In this document: positions 25,801-34,095 of the stretch, piece after piece
Layout: the number at the start of each line of letters is the position of its first letter
How positions within the stretch are numbered: the first letter of the stretch is position 1
NCBI RefSeq assembly: GCF_004331415.1
Contig: NZ_SJOP01000023.1
Location: 17,857-81,856 of the forward strand
Source: Kosakonia quasisacchari
Lineage (GTDB): Bacteria > Pseudomonadota > Gammaproteobacteria > Enterobacterales > Enterobacteriaceae
Length of the DNA: 64,000 nucleotides
Direction: 5' to 3'
Notes under the pieces: generated by a model
What the model saw: the letters and a program-made list of their open reading frames with translations, nothing else
What the model was told of the DNA's origin: nothing
The model's database searches: none
Program-made: the position numbers and the translations under genes

Positions 25801-25954
25801 CGCCACTGGCGCAGGTGCGAACAGCCGCGTCGCTATCGGCACCGGGATCATCGGCGGGACGCTCACCGCGACGCTACTGGCCATCTTCTTTGTTCCCCTG
25901 TTCTTTGTGCTGGTGAAAAAACTGTTCACCGGTAAACGCGCACGTCAGGAGTAA
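22847..25954 (+). CDS. eefB: RND multidrug efflux pump (HAE1 family, EefB/AcrB-like)
   Basis: This 1035-aa inner-membrane proton/drug antiporter has the HAE1 layout: an N-terminal membrane span (FFVRRPVFAWVIAILIMM), two large periplasmic loops and twelve spans in total. The proton-relay motif GLLVDDAIVVVENVERIM in TM4 carries the two consecutive Asp residues. The AcrB-type C-terminal end is a short basic cytoplasmic tail. The gene is translationally coupled to its adaptor. Substrates cannot be deduced; a Fur-like box before the operon raises the possibility of siderophore or metal-chelator export, alongside ordinary drugs. Confidence 0.75.
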   Translation: MFSSFFVRRPVFAWVIAILIMMAGILAIRTLPVAQYPDVAPPAIKISATYTGASAQTLENSVTQVIEQQLTGLDNLLYFTSTSSSDGQVDITVTFEQGTDPDTAQVQVQNKVQQAESRLPTEVTQSGVTVVKSQSNFLLIMGLYDKTDRATSSDIADWLVSNMQDPLARVNGVGSLQVFGAEYAMRIWMDPDKLASYSLMPSDVQTAIEAQNVQVSAGKIGALPSSGQQQLTATVRAQSRLQTVAQFQDIIIKSESNGAVVRVKDVARVEMGSEDYVASAKLNGHPAAGLAVMLAPGANALETATRVKDKIAEYRHSMPQGYDVAYPKDSTEFIKISIEDVVQTLIEAIILVVCVMYLFLQNLRATLIPALAVPVVLLGTFGVLSLFGYSINTLTLFAMVLAIGLLVDDAIVVVENVERIMRDEGLPAREATIKSMGEISGALIAIALVLSAVFLPMAFFGGSTGVIYRQFSVTIISAMALSVVVALTLTPALCGSIMQHSTPHKKGFFGAFNRFYTNTEHKYQHGVLRVLRRNVTVIGTYAVLCAAMAFVMWRLPGSFLPTEDQGEIMVQFTLPAGATATRTDAVANKVTDWFLNTEKANTEAIFTVTGFSFSGSGQNAGMAFVSLKNWSQRKGEENTAQAIAQRASRELSSIRDANIFAMTPPSVDGLGQSNGFTFELLASGSTDRDQLLKLRNQLLSNARQSSELTAVRANALPETPQLQVDIDSNKAVALGLSLSDVSNTLSSAWGGTYVNDFIDRGRVKKVYIQGESDSRSSPSDLNKWFVRGSNNDMTPFSAFASTHWEYGPETLVRYNGSAAYEIQGENASGFSSGVAMTRMENLANTLPAGTTWAWSGLSLQEKLASGQAMSLYAISIMVVFLCLAALYESWSVPISVILVIPLGLLGAALAAWMRGLSNDVYFQVALLTTIGLSSKNAILIVEFAEAAVHQGSSLPRAALRAARTRLRPIMMTSLAFIAGVTPLAVATGAGANSRVAIGTGIIGGTLTATLLAIFFVPLFFVLVKKLFTGKRARQE

Positions 25955-25956
25955 TC

Positions 25957-27321
25957 ATGTTGCGTATAAGTGTTCTTTTTCTCGCCCTGCTGAGCGCCGG
26001 TTGTGTCTCTCTCGACCCGACTTACGAGCGCCCGCAGGCACCCATTCCCGCGTCGTTACCGGGAGCGCAGGGCCAGGCCAAAGCCGTGGCTGCTGACTGG
26101 CAGCAGATTGTTAACGACAACCGCCTGAAACAGGTGGTGAGCAATGCGCTGACCCATAACCGCGATGTGCAAAAAGCGATTGCCGACATCGATGCCGCAC
26201 GTGCGTTGTATGCCGAAGACCGCTCCGCGCTGTTCCCGACGCTGAATGCTGAGCTCAGCAACACCCGCAGTCGCACCGTCGCCAGCGGCTTAACCAGCAG
26301 CGCTGAAGCCGATGGCGCGGTCTCCAGCTTCGAGCTGGATCTGTTTGGCCGTAACCAAAGCCTGACTCGCGCAGAGCGTGAAACCTGGCTTGCCAGCGAA
26401 TACACCGCGCAGAATACGCGTTTGAGCATGGTGGCGGAAATTACCACCGCCTGGGTGACGCTGGCTGCGGATAACAGCAACCTTGAACTTGCGAAGCAGA
26501 CAATGGAGAGCGCGCAAAACTCGCTAAACATTGTCAAACGCAAACAGCAGATCGGCGTGGCGGCGGCCGGTGATACCGCCGATGCCATGGCGGTGTTCCA
26601 GCAGGCGCGCGCCAGCGTCGCCAGCTATCAAACACAGGTGGCGCAGGATAAAAACGCGCTCAATTTACTGGCGGGCGACACGGTGCCTGAGTCGCTGCTA
26701 CCGGGTACGCTGGAGAGTCTGGCCGACAACAGTATTACGCTAACGCCAGCGGGCGTTTCCTCTACCGTGCTGCTGCGCCGCCCGGATATTCAGGAAGCGG
26801 AACATAACCTGAAAAGCGCGAACGCCAATATCGGCGCGGCGCGGGCGAACTTCTTCCCGACCATTTCGCTGACCGCCAGTGCCGGGGTGGGCAGCGACTC
26901 GCTCTCCTCTTTGTTTAGCCACGGCTTGCAAGTGTGGTCTTTCGCGCCGTCCATTTCGCTGCCGCTGTTTGCCGGGGGGAAAAATGTCGCGCAGTTGCGC
27001 TACGCCGAAGCACAGAAAAAAGGGCTGATCGCGACCTACGAAAAAACCATTCAGAGCGCGTTTAAAGATGTTGCCGATGCGCTGGCGCGGCGCGAAACAC
27101 TCAACGAGCAACTCGACGCGCAGCGTGAATATGTCGCCGCCGAGCAGAAAGCGCTGGATATCGCCCAGCGCCAGTACAGCGCCGGAACCGGTGATTATTT
27201 GTCGGTGTTAACCGCGCAGCGTGCACTGTGGACGGCGAAAACATCGCTGATTTCGCTACAACAAACCGATCTGCAAAACCGCATAACGCTCTGGCAATCG
27301 CTGGGCGGCGGCGTTCGCTAA
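25957..27321 (+). CDS. eefC: Outer-membrane efflux channel lipoprotein (NodT/OprM type, EefC-like)
   Basis: This 454-aa TolC-like lipoprotein has a lipobox ending SAGC (Cys16) and the NodT layout of two repeated outer-membrane efflux domains, each with long coiled-coil helices (for example DVQKAIADIDAARALYAEDRS and EAEHNLKSANANIGAARANFFPTISL). It starts 2 bases after the pump stop, so the operon encodes a complete tripartite pump with its own channel and does not need TolC. Confidence 0.78.
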   Translation: MLRISVLFLALLSAGCVSLDPTYERPQAPIPASLPGAQGQAKAVAADWQQIVNDNRLKQVVSNALTHNRDVQKAIADIDAARALYAEDRSALFPTLNAELSNTRSRTVASGLTSSAEADGAVSSFELDLFGRNQSLTRAERETWLASEYTAQNTRLSMVAEITTAWVTLAADNSNLELAKQTMESAQNSLNIVKRKQQIGVAAAGDTADAMAVFQQARASVASYQTQVAQDKNALNLLAGDTVPESLLPGTLESLADNSITLTPAGVSSTVLLRRPDIQEAEHNLKSANANIGAARANFFPTISLTASAGVGSDSLSSLFSHGLQVWSFAPSISLPLFAGGKNVAQLRYAEAQKKGLIATYEKTIQSAFKDVADALARRETLNEQLDAQREYVAAEQKALDIAQRQYSAGTGDYLSVLTAQRALWTAKTSLISLQQTDLQNRITLWQSLGGGVR

Positions 27322-27328
27322 TACTTTT

Positions 27329-27347
27329 GCGCCGGGCTGCCCGGCGC
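27329..27347 (+). terminator. GC-rich hairpin after the RND operon
   Basis: GCGCCGGG and CCCGGCGC form an 8-base stem with a CTG loop, followed by GTTTTC. It lies between the channel gene and the MFS gene; only a short T-run, so partial termination is possible. Confidence 0.5.
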
Positions 27348-27362
27348 GTTTTCGGAGCTGTT

Positions 27363-28523
27363 ATGTCACGGATCTCTCCCGCTTTTGCCATTGTGCTGGG
27401 TATGCTCACGGCCATGGGGCCGATTTGTACCGATCTTTACCTGCCCGCGCTGCCGGACATCAGCCAACAGTTGGGCACATCAACCCCGTTGATTCAGCTT
27501 TCACTCACTGCCTCGCTTATCGGCTTAGGGTTGGGGCAGCTTTTTTTCGGGCCGCTCAGCGACCGGATGGGGCGCAAACACCCACTGCTGTTGTCGCTGC
27601 TGCTGTTTATCGTTTCCTCAGTGCTGTGCGCCACCACGCAGGATATCTACTGGCTGATTTTCTGGCGTTTTATCCAGGGGATTGCTGGCGCGGGCGGCTC
27701 GGTGCTATCCCGTGCCATCGCGCGCGACAAATACCACGGCACGCTGCTCACGCAATTTTTCGCCCTGCTGATGACCATTAACGGCATTGCGCCCATCGTC
27801 TCACCGGTGCTCGGCGGGTATATCACCTCAACCCTGCACTGGCGGGCACTGTTCTGGACAATGGCGGCAATCGGTGTGGTACTGCTGCTTTCTGCCATGC
27901 TGGTGTTGAAAGAGACATTGCAGGAGAAAAATAGCGGCGGCTCGCTGCTGAAAACCTCCATTACCGTGCTGAAGAACAAGCCGTTTTCCATGTACTGTTT
28001 TATCCAGGCGTTTATGCTGGCAGGGCTGTTTTCTTATATCGGATCGTCCTCGTTCGTGCTGCAAAACGAATATGGGTTTACGGCGATGCAATTTAGCCTG
28101 CTGTTTGGTTTCAACGGTATTGGCTTGATTGTTTCTGCGCTGATTTTTGCCCGCCTGGCGCGGCGCATCGACGAGCAGAAACTGCTCAACATTGGGTTAG
28201 TGCTGGCGGTGATGAGTGCGCTGCTCACCGCCTTTTTTGCGTTAAGCGGCATGATGACGCTGGCGCTGGTGGGGCTGTTTTTCACCGTCGCGCTGAACAG
28301 CGGGATTTTGACCCTCGCCGGATCGGCAGCCATGAACAGCGTAGAAGCGCGCGACTCCGGTACGGCCTCGGCGCTGCTGGGCATGCTGATGTTTGTCTTC
28401 GGCGGCATCGCCACACCGCTGTCGGGCATCGGCGGTGAAGCGATGTGGAAAATGAGCCTCGCGATTGTGATGGCTTACAGCGCCGCGCTGGTGATTCATT
28501 TGTATGGGCGGCGTCATCGCTAG
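27363..28523 (+). CDS. Bcr/CflA-family MFS drug exporter
   Basis: This 386-aa major facilitator protein has twelve predicted spans and the Bcr/CflA signatures: LTAMGPICTDLYLPALPDI in TM1, the loop motif GPLSDRMGRKHPLL, and IQGIAGAGGSVLSRAIARD. The family exports bicyclomycin, sulfonamides, chloramphenicol or cysteine in different members. ATG 27363 is preceded by GGAGCTGTT; a longer frame starting inside the channel gene is not credible. It lies 41 bases after the RND operon and may be co-transcribed in part. Confidence 0.87.
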   Translation: MSRISPAFAIVLGMLTAMGPICTDLYLPALPDISQQLGTSTPLIQLSLTASLIGLGLGQLFFGPLSDRMGRKHPLLLSLLLFIVSSVLCATTQDIYWLIFWRFIQGIAGAGGSVLSRAIARDKYHGTLLTQFFALLMTINGIAPIVSPVLGGYITSTLHWRALFWTMAAIGVVLLLSAMLVLKETLQEKNSGGSLLKTSITVLKNKPFSMYCFIQAFMLAGLFSYIGSSSFVLQNEYGFTAMQFSLLFGFNGIGLIVSALIFARLARRIDEQKLLNIGLVLAVMSALLTAFFALSGMMTLALVGLFFTVALNSGILTLAGSAAMNSVEARDSGTASALLGMLMFVFGGIATPLSGIGGEAMWKMSLAIVMAYSAALVIHLYGRRHR

Positions 28524-28537
28524 AAGTGCATAAAATC

Positions 28538-28583
28538 GTTGACTAAATGGCAACCAATACCGTATTGTTGACTTATTGGCAAC
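28538..28583 (+). promoter_or_regulatory. higBA promoter with two HigA-type operators
   Basis: The direct repeats GTTGACTAAATGGCAAC (28538-28554) and GTTGACTTATTGGCAAC (28567-28583) differ at 2 of 17 bases and are 29 bases apart, each with GTTG/CAAC ends. A possible -35 TTGACT (28539) and -10 TATTGT (28563) overlap them, the classical layout for antitoxin autorepression. Confidence 0.7.
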
Positions 28584-28602
28584 GGACGCACAAGGTAAAG
28601 GA

Positions 28603-28920
28603 ATGCACTTAATATCATTGAAGGCGATTCAGGAAGCAGTCTTACGCTTCCCTCAACACAAAGTTGCGCTACTCACTCTGGCGAAAACCATCGAAAAAGC
28701 GTACTGCCCAACGCCAGAGGATCTCAAGAAGTTGTATCCCACACTGGATAACTTCAAATATCTGAGTAAGCATTACATTATTGATATTGCGAATAATAAT
28801 TTAAGGGTTGTGGCACTGATCTTTTTCGAAAGCCAAAAGTTTTATGTGCGCCATATCTTCACACATAAGGAATACGACCGTTTTACCGAACAGCATCGTA
28901 CTAAGGGGAAGAAAAAATGA
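28603..28920 (+). CDS. higB: HigB, type II toxin mRNA interferase
   Basis: This 105-aa RelE-superfamily toxin closely follows E. coli HigB: MHLISLKAIQEA at the start, a central LDNFKYLSKHYIIDI, and FFESQKFYVRHIFTHKEYD before a basic HRTKGKKK tail. It would cleave mRNA on translating ribosomes. ATG 28603 follows CAAGGTAAAGGA; the 9-residue upstream extension is not conserved. It overlaps higA by 4 bases (ATGA), so toxin and antitoxin are coupled, with the toxin gene first as in all higBA loci. Confidence 0.94.
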   Translation: MHLISLKAIQEAVLRFPQHKVALLTLAKTIEKAYCPTPEDLKKLYPTLDNFKYLSKHYIIDIANNNLRVVALIFFESQKFYVRHIFTHKEYDRFTEQHRTKGKKK

Positions 28921-29333
28921 TCGTCGCTGATGCATTAAAAGCCACCCATGCGCTCATCGCTGCGGTCCCGCTGCTGGGAGAACATCCGACGGAGAAAGAC
29001 TATCAGGATGCGCTGGAACTGGTAGAACAGCTGTTAATGGACAATCCCGATAGCCCGCTGGTAGATATCGTTTGTGCGAAAATTAGTGCTTACGAAAATA
29101 ACCAACCGGAAATTATCGCCTTGCGTGAAGAGATGGCGGCGATGCCGACAGGACTTGCGGTGCTCAGAACACTGATGGATCAGCACCAACTGACGACGTC
29201 TGATTTTCAGGAGGAAATTGGCAGCAAATCGATGGTATCCAGAGTCCTCAACGGCGAGCGCCAGCTTAACCTCAACCATATTAAGAAGTTAGCCAAACGT
29301 TTTGGCGTATCACCGCTGATGTTTATCTCTTAA
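28917..29333 (+). CDS. higA: HigA antitoxin, XRE-type regulator
   Basis: This 138-aa antitoxin has the same length as E. coli HigA. An N-terminal helical part binds toxin, and a C-terminal helix-turn-helix (DFQEEIGSKSMVSRVLNGERQLNLNHIKKLAKRFGVSPLMF, residues about 97-137) binds DNA. It neutralises HigB and represses the operon through the two repeats at 28538-28583. Its end overlaps the end of the convergent RpiR gene by 4 bases. Confidence 0.94.
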   Translation: MIVADALKATHALIAAVPLLGEHPTEKDYQDALELVEQLLMDNPDSPLVDIVCAKISAYENNQPEIIALREEMAAMPTGLAVLRTLMDQHQLTTSDFQEEIGSKSMVSRVLNGERQLNLNHIKKLAKRFGVSPLMFIS

Positions 29334-30223
29334 CCCTTCTTCCCGCCCGGTTTTAACCCACGGTGAAACTCATTAATGCGTTTCACCGTTTTAATTGCCC
29401 GCTGCGAGGTCGCTGACGCGACCGACAAGATAATCATCTCCAGACACAGCAGCACGGTGCCGTGCAGCGGGATCTTACCCTTCTCGCCGCCGCGCGGGAC
29501 ATGGATAACTACATCCGCTTGCTGGCTAAAACGCGAATCGACAGCGTTGGTCAACAAAATCACCGGGATGCCCAATCGCCGCGTCTCTTTCAGCGTGGTC
29601 AGCCCTTCCCGGTGCGCCGATTTCTGCGCCATCATGATCAGCACATCGCCGCGTTGCAAATTGATAAGCTGTTCAGACAGCGCAATCCCGGTACGGTTGA
29701 GGGGGGAGGCGGGTAACCCGATGCGGCTGAACAACCGCGCGGCATACTCTGCCAGAATCCCCGATGCGCCAATGCCGAAAATCGCCACCTGCCGCGCCTC
29801 AATCAGCAGCGCGACCGCCTGGGCAATCGCGTAGCGGTTATCCGGCGCGGAGAGGATTTCGCAGGTGTGCTGGTGCCCTTCGAGCACGAAATCAATGCCC
29901 GAATTGACGTCGCAAGAGAGCGCATTCACCGTGGTGCTCATCTTTTCCGCCGAGGAGACAGACGGGCCGAACCAGTGCTCCAGCGTCTGCTTCAAATCAC
30001 GAAGCCCGGCGAAACCCAGCGCCTGAATCGCGCGCACCACCGTGGCGTCGGAGGTTTGCGTCGCCCTGGCTATCTCAATCGCCGTATGCTCCAGCACCAC
30101 TTCACGGTTTTCATTGATATAGCGCGCCACAACCTGCAATCGCGGCGACAACGTATGCGCCCGCGCCCGAAAGCGCTCTCCATACACATCCACGCGATTT
30201 TTCGCTTTTTTTGGGTTCAGCAT
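29330..30223 (-). CDS. MurR/RpiR-family regulator at the end of an iron ABC operon
   Basis: This 297-aa protein has an N-terminal RpiR helix-turn-helix (residues about 25-80; TAIEIARATQTSDATVVRAIQALGFAGLRDLK) and a C-terminal SIS sugar-phosphate domain (about 125-260; VAIFGIGASGILAEYAARLFSRIG). The start is 9 bases after the stop of the substrate-binding protein gene, so it is the fifth gene of the siderophore ABC operon. SIS domains normally bind phosphosugars, which is odd in an iron operon. It may regulate this operon or act elsewhere, for example on murQP. Confidence 0.85.
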   Translation of the reverse strand: MLNPKKAKNRVDVYGERFRARAHTLSPRLQVVARYINENREVVLEHTAIEIARATQTSDATVVRAIQALGFAGLRDLKQTLEHWFGPSVSSAEKMSTTVNALSCDVNSGIDFVLEGHQHTCEILSAPDNRYAIAQAVALLIEARQVAIFGIGASGILAEYAARLFSRIGLPASPLNRTGIALSEQLINLQRGDVLIMMAQKSAHREGLTTLKETRRLGIPVILLTNAVDSRFSQQADVVIHVPRGGEKGKIPLHGTVLLCLEMIILSVASATSQRAIKTVKRINEFHRGLKPGGKKG

Positions 30224-30232
30224 CGTGCGCCC

Positions 30233-31180
30233 TTATTTGGCTGCCGATAAAGGTCGACCAGCAATTTGCGACTGCACCTGCGCCACCATCAGGCTCAGCG
30301 AGGCAAACGAATTGGAGATCGCCTCTTCGCGCGAAATCAGCACGTAATGCCCGCTGCGGCAGGCCGTGAGGAAATCACACCAGCCCGGCATCACCGCATC
30401 CATGGCCGCCATTTCATCCTGCGGTTTACCGCCGGTATCGCCGCGCCAGGTGGCAAAAACGAAATCGGCATCCAGTTCCGGCAACCGCTCGGCGCTGACG
30501 TCGATGCGCCCGCCGTCAGGGATACTGTCGATAAGCGGCGGAAAACGGAAACCGGCATCGCGCAGCACGCGCCCCAGCGAGTGGTAACTGTGCAACACGT
30601 TGATTTTGCCATTGTTAGCCTGAATGACCGACACGGTTATCTTGTTGGTATCAATGGTTTTTTTCAGTGCGGCGATCTGCTCGTGATAACGGCGCTCAAG
30701 GATCGCAAAGCGCGCCTGTGTCCCCGTTAATTGCGCCAGCTTGCGGTAGATCTCCGGCGCACCGCCCTCCAGATGATCGATGCTCACGGTCGGCGCGATT
30801 TTCTCTAACTGCTCAACCGGCGTGTTGCGGCTGGGCTCGGTGATGATCAAATCCGGTTTTGCCGCCGCCACCGCTTCAATGTCGATATCCGCTGAACCAA
30901 TAAATTTAATCGCTGAATTGTCAAAATCGACACCGGTCAACATGCCACTGGAGCGCAGCACATGGGTGCCGTCCGGGCGCGTACGCCCGTGGCTGGCGAC
31001 CGGCGGTACGCCTAGCTCAATCAACGGAATAGTGATATCGAGATCGTGCAACGACACAATGCGTTTCGGGTGCAATGGCACCGTCACCACGCGCCCGAGA
31101 TCATCGGTGAAAACCTGTGTCGGTTCTGCGGCACTGACACTCAGACCAACCAGCACCAGCAGCGAAAAAAGTAAGCGCAT
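30233..31180 (-). CDS. Iron-chelate ABC transporter substrate-binding protein (FecB/TroA fold)
   Basis: This 315-aa periplasmic protein has a signal peptide (cleavage near VSAAEP, residue 18) without a lipobox Cys. It has the two-lobe class III fold seen from VFTDDLGRVVTVPLHPKRIVSLHDLDITIPLIELG and IEAVAAAKPDLIITEPSRN. It delivers a ferric chelate to the two permeases encoded just upstream. The ligand is not readable from sequence; the divergent TonB receptor probably imports the same compound across the outer membrane. Confidence 0.88.
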   Translation of the reverse strand: MRLLFSLLVLVGLSVSAAEPTQVFTDDLGRVVTVPLHPKRIVSLHDLDITIPLIELGVPPVASHGRTRPDGTHVLRSSGMLTGVDFDNSAIKFIGSADIDIEAVAAAKPDLIITEPSRNTPVEQLEKIAPTVSIDHLEGGAPEIYRKLAQLTGTQARFAILERRYHEQIAALKKTIDTNKITVSVIQANNGKINVLHSYHSLGRVLRDAGFRFPPLIDSIPDGGRIDVSAERLPELDADFVFATWRGDTGGKPQDEMAAMDAVMPGWCDFLTACRSGHYVLISREEAISNSFASLSLMVAQVQSQIAGRPLSAAK

Positions 31181-31196
31181 ACAAGACCTTTAAGGG

Positions 31197-32249
31197 TTAT
31201 AAACGATCGCGCCGCTGCCACAGCAGCAGCAAGAAAAACGGCCCGCCAATCAGCGAGATAACAATCCCGGCGGGAATTTGCAGTGGCGCAAAAGCCAGCC
31301 GTCCAAGCGAATCCGCCAGCAACACCAGCAATCCGCCCAGCATTGCGCTTCCCCACAGCAGCGCCCGCTGGCCACCGCGCAGCAGAAAGCGCGCCATATG
31401 CGGAGCAATCAGGCCGACAAAACCGATACTGCCCACGCAGGAAACGCTGGCGGCAGTCAGCAACACTGGCGCGATAAAGCGCAGCAGCTCAAGACGCGCA
31501 AGCCGCACACCCAGCCCGGTAGCGGCCTGGTTACCGAGCAACGCGACATCCGCCGCGCGCGCGGTTACCAGCAAAATCAACGTTGCCGGAACCGCCCAGC
31601 ACAGCGCCACCATCAGCAACGGCCAGGTGGCAACATGCAGGCTGCCTGCCAGCCACATCATCGCGGTCTGCACATCGCGCACATCAGCCGTGGTCATAAA
31701 CACGCCGATCCCGGCGGCGAAGGTCCAGGAAACACCAATACCAAGCAGCACAAAGCGCGGACGGGACACATCCCGCGCCAGCGCCATCACCAACCCGGCG
31801 GCAAACAATCCCCCTGCCATACCGGCCAGCGGTCGCCAGACTAAGCCGACGGCCGGAAAGCACAGCACCAGCGTGAGCACCACCACGCTCGCGCCCTCTT
31901 TCACACCAATTAAGCCGGGATCCGCCAGCCCGTTACGGGTGATCGACTGCATCGCCGCGCCCGCCATCCCCAGCATCGCCCCGCACATTAGCGCCATCAG
32001 CACGCGCGGCAGGCGAATGTCCCACACCACGTACTGCTGATCGGCGCTCAGCACCTGTGGCAAAAATAACGCGCGGCCAATAGAAGATGCCGGAACCGGC
32101 AACGAACCCTGTGTCACGCCCGTCAGCAGTAACGCCAGCGCCAGCAGCGCGAGGGCCATGATCCACATCAGTGCATGCGGGCGCAGCAGGCGGGAAAAAC
32201 CACCCACCCGCAAACGGCGTAATCCGGCGCGCGGCAACAGGTCGCTCAT
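31197..32249 (-). CDS. FecCD-family iron-chelate ABC permease (second subunit)
   Basis: This 350-aa inner-membrane permease has nine or ten spans and the FecCD signatures RLPRVLMALMCGAMLGMAGAAMQSITRNGLADPGLIGV near residues 75-115 and VGSIGFVGLIAPHMARFLL near residue 275. Its start overlaps the stop of the preceding permease gene by 4 bases (ATGA). The two permeases form the heterodimeric channel. Confidence 0.9.
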   Translation of the reverse strand: MSDLLPRAGLRRLRVGGFSRLLRPHALMWIMALALLALALLLTGVTQGSLPVPASSIGRALFLPQVLSADQQYVVWDIRLPRVLMALMCGAMLGMAGAAMQSITRNGLADPGLIGVKEGASVVVLTLVLCFPAVGLVWRPLAGMAGGLFAAGLVMALARDVSRPRFVLLGIGVSWTFAAGIGVFMTTADVRDVQTAMMWLAGSLHVATWPLLMVALCWAVPATLILLVTARAADVALLGNQAATGLGVRLARLELLRFIAPVLLTAASVSCVGSIGFVGLIAPHMARFLLRGGQRALLWGSAMLGGLLVLLADSLGRLAFAPLQIPAGIVISLIGGPFFLLLLWQRRDRL

Positions 32250-33271
32250 TTGAAAAACCTCGCCGCCAGCGCAATAAACAGTGGCGCACCCACCAGCGCG
32301 GTCATCACGCCGGTGGCCAGTTCCTGCGGCGCCAGCAGTATGCGGGCGGCAATATCCGCCACCAGTAACAACAGCGCGCCGCCCAGCGCCGAGAGTGGCA
32401 CAACAACACGTAAATCATCCCCGGCGAGACGGCGCACCATATGCGGCACCACCAGGCCAATAAAACCAATCGGTCCGGCCACCGACACCGCCGCACCGCA
32501 CAGCAGAGCAATCGCCACCAGTGACAACACGCGCGTTCGCATCAGCGACACACCTAAACCCCGCGCCATGTTGTCGCCCAGCGTCAGCATGTTCAACGCC
32601 GGAGCGAGCCACAACGCCATCGCAAAACCGATAACGGCAGCCATCGCCGCATGCTGGATCTGCGCCCAGCTCAACCCTGCGAGATCGCCCGCCAGCCAGG
32701 TGCGCATACTCAGCAGCGTTTGCTCATCAAGGATCAGGATCGCGGCGGTGATTGAAGAAGCAAACGTCGAGACTGCCACGCCGCACAGCGTCACTTTCAT
32801 CGGCGTAAAACCCGAACGCCCCGCCGCGGAAAGCGCCATAACCAGCGAAAAGAGCAGCGCCGCGCCGCCTGCGGCAATCAACGGACGGCTGAATGCGCCA
32901 CCGCCGAGGCTAATGCCGAGCGCTGTGCAAGCCACGACCGCCAGCGCAGCACCGGAATTCAGCCCCAGAATATGCGGCTCACCTAAGGGGTTGCGGATGA
33001 CCGATTGCAACAATGCTCCGGCCACGCCGAGCGCCGCGCCGGTGAACAGCGCCGCCACCAGGCGCAGCAAACGCAGGCTGATAATGACGCGGTGATCGAA
33101 GTTACGCGGATCGAAATCCAGCAGCGCGTGGATGACCGTTGGCGGTGCGATATAGCGCGCACCAAGGCCGAGATGAGCGACAGATGCCGCCAGCACTAAT
33201 AACACCAGTACAAGCGAGGCCATACCAACGCGCCCGGCACGACAGCGGGCAGAGAGGACCATGCTACTCAT
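32246..33271 (-). CDS. FecCD-family iron-chelate ABC permease (first subunit)
   Basis: This 341-aa permease has the FecCD motifs LRLLRLVAALFTGAALGVAGALLQSVIRNPLGEPHILGLNSGA and VAGPIGFIGLVVPHMVRRLAGDD. It overlaps its neighbours on both sides by 4 bases, as expected for a tightly coupled transporter operon. It pairs with the following permease. Confidence 0.9.
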   Translation of the reverse strand: MSSMVLSARCRAGRVGMASLVLVLLVLAASVAHLGLGARYIAPPTVIHALLDFDPRNFDHRVIISLRLLRLVAALFTGAALGVAGALLQSVIRNPLGEPHILGLNSGAALAVVACTALGISLGGGAFSRPLIAAGGAALLFSLVMALSAAGRSGFTPMKVTLCGVAVSTFASSITAAILILDEQTLLSMRTWLAGDLAGLSWAQIQHAAMAAVIGFAMALWLAPALNMLTLGDNMARGLGVSLMRTRVLSLVAIALLCGAAVSVAGPIGFIGLVVPHMVRRLAGDDLRVVVPLSALGGALLLLVADIAARILLAPQELATGVMTALVGAPLFIALAARFFK

Positions 33272-34095
33272 GCGCCCGTTCCACCCGGTTTCCGAAACGG
33301 CATAAAAAAGGGTTTTCCGGTCAGCGGGTTAATCGACATCTGCACGTCAACATCAAACACGCTTTTAATCATTTCCGACGTGCAGGCCTCACCTTCGTGA
33401 ATCACACCTTGTAAGCGCCCGTGCTTGAGGAACACCAGCGTGTCGCCGTAATTAACAGCGAAATTAAGATCGTGCAACACCACAACCACGGTGCGTCCGT
33501 GATCGCGGGTCAGTGAATGCAGCAGTTCAAGGATCTCCACCTGGTAGCGCAGATCGAGAAAAGTTGTCGGTTCATCAAGCAGGATCACCGGCGTTTGCTG
33601 CGCCAGCGCCATTGCTATCCAGCAGCGTTGGCGCTGGCCACCAGAGAGGCTGTCTACCGTCTGGTGAGCGAATTCAGCGGTGCCGGTCAGATTCAGTGCG
33701 TCAATTACCGCCTGTTCATCCTCTTCCGACCACTGGCGCATAAAGCTCTGCCACGGAAAACGCCCGCGCGACACCAGTTCAAAGACGGTGAGCCCTTCCG
33801 GCACAATCGGCGATTGCGGCAAAATACCTAACTGGCGAGAAATCGCTTTGGTGGGTTGTTGATGAATGGCTTTGCCATCCAGCAGCACGCTGCCGCCCAG
33901 CGGTTTGAGCATACGGGCGATAGTGCCGAGCAGCGTGGATTTACCGGAGCCGTTAGCACCGACCAGCACGGTCATTTTCTCTGGCGGGATCGAAAGCGTA
34001 ATGTTGTCGACAATCACCTTGCTGTGGTAGCCCGCCGACAGGCTTTCCAGCACAATCCCTTGCCCTTCGGCTTGATTTTCCACTTGCTGTGGCAT
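33268..34095 (-). CDS. Iron-chelate ABC transporter ATPase (FecE/FepC-like)
   Basis: This 275-aa ATPase has Walker A GANGSGKST, Q-loop region LGILPQSPIVP, signature SGGQRQR, Walker B VILLDEPTTFLD and the switch His in VVVLHDLNFA. It is the first gene of the minus-strand operon ATPase-permease-permease-binding protein-RpiR. The 434-base spacer to the divergent TonB receptor contains Fur-like sites, so iron repression is likely. Confidence 0.92.
   Translation of the reverse strand: MPQQVENQAEGQGIVLESLSAGYHSKVIVDNITLSIPPEKMTVLVGANGSGKSTLLGTIARMLKPLGGSVLLDGKAIHQQPTKAISRQLGILPQSPIVPEGLTVFELVSRGRFPWQSFMRQWSEEDEQAVIDALNLTGTAEFAHQTVDSLSGGQRQRCWIAMALAQQTPVILLDEPTTFLDLRYQVEILELLHSLTRDHGRTVVVVLHDLNFAVNYGDTLVFLKHGRLQGVIHEGEACTSEMIKSVFDVDVQMSINPLTGKPFFMPFRKPGGTGA

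Noticed and set aside
27228..27362. N-terminal extension of the Bcr/CflA exporter into the channel gene
   Set aside because: It would overlap the OMF gene by 94 bases and is unlike the family; the ATG at 27363 has a ribosome site.
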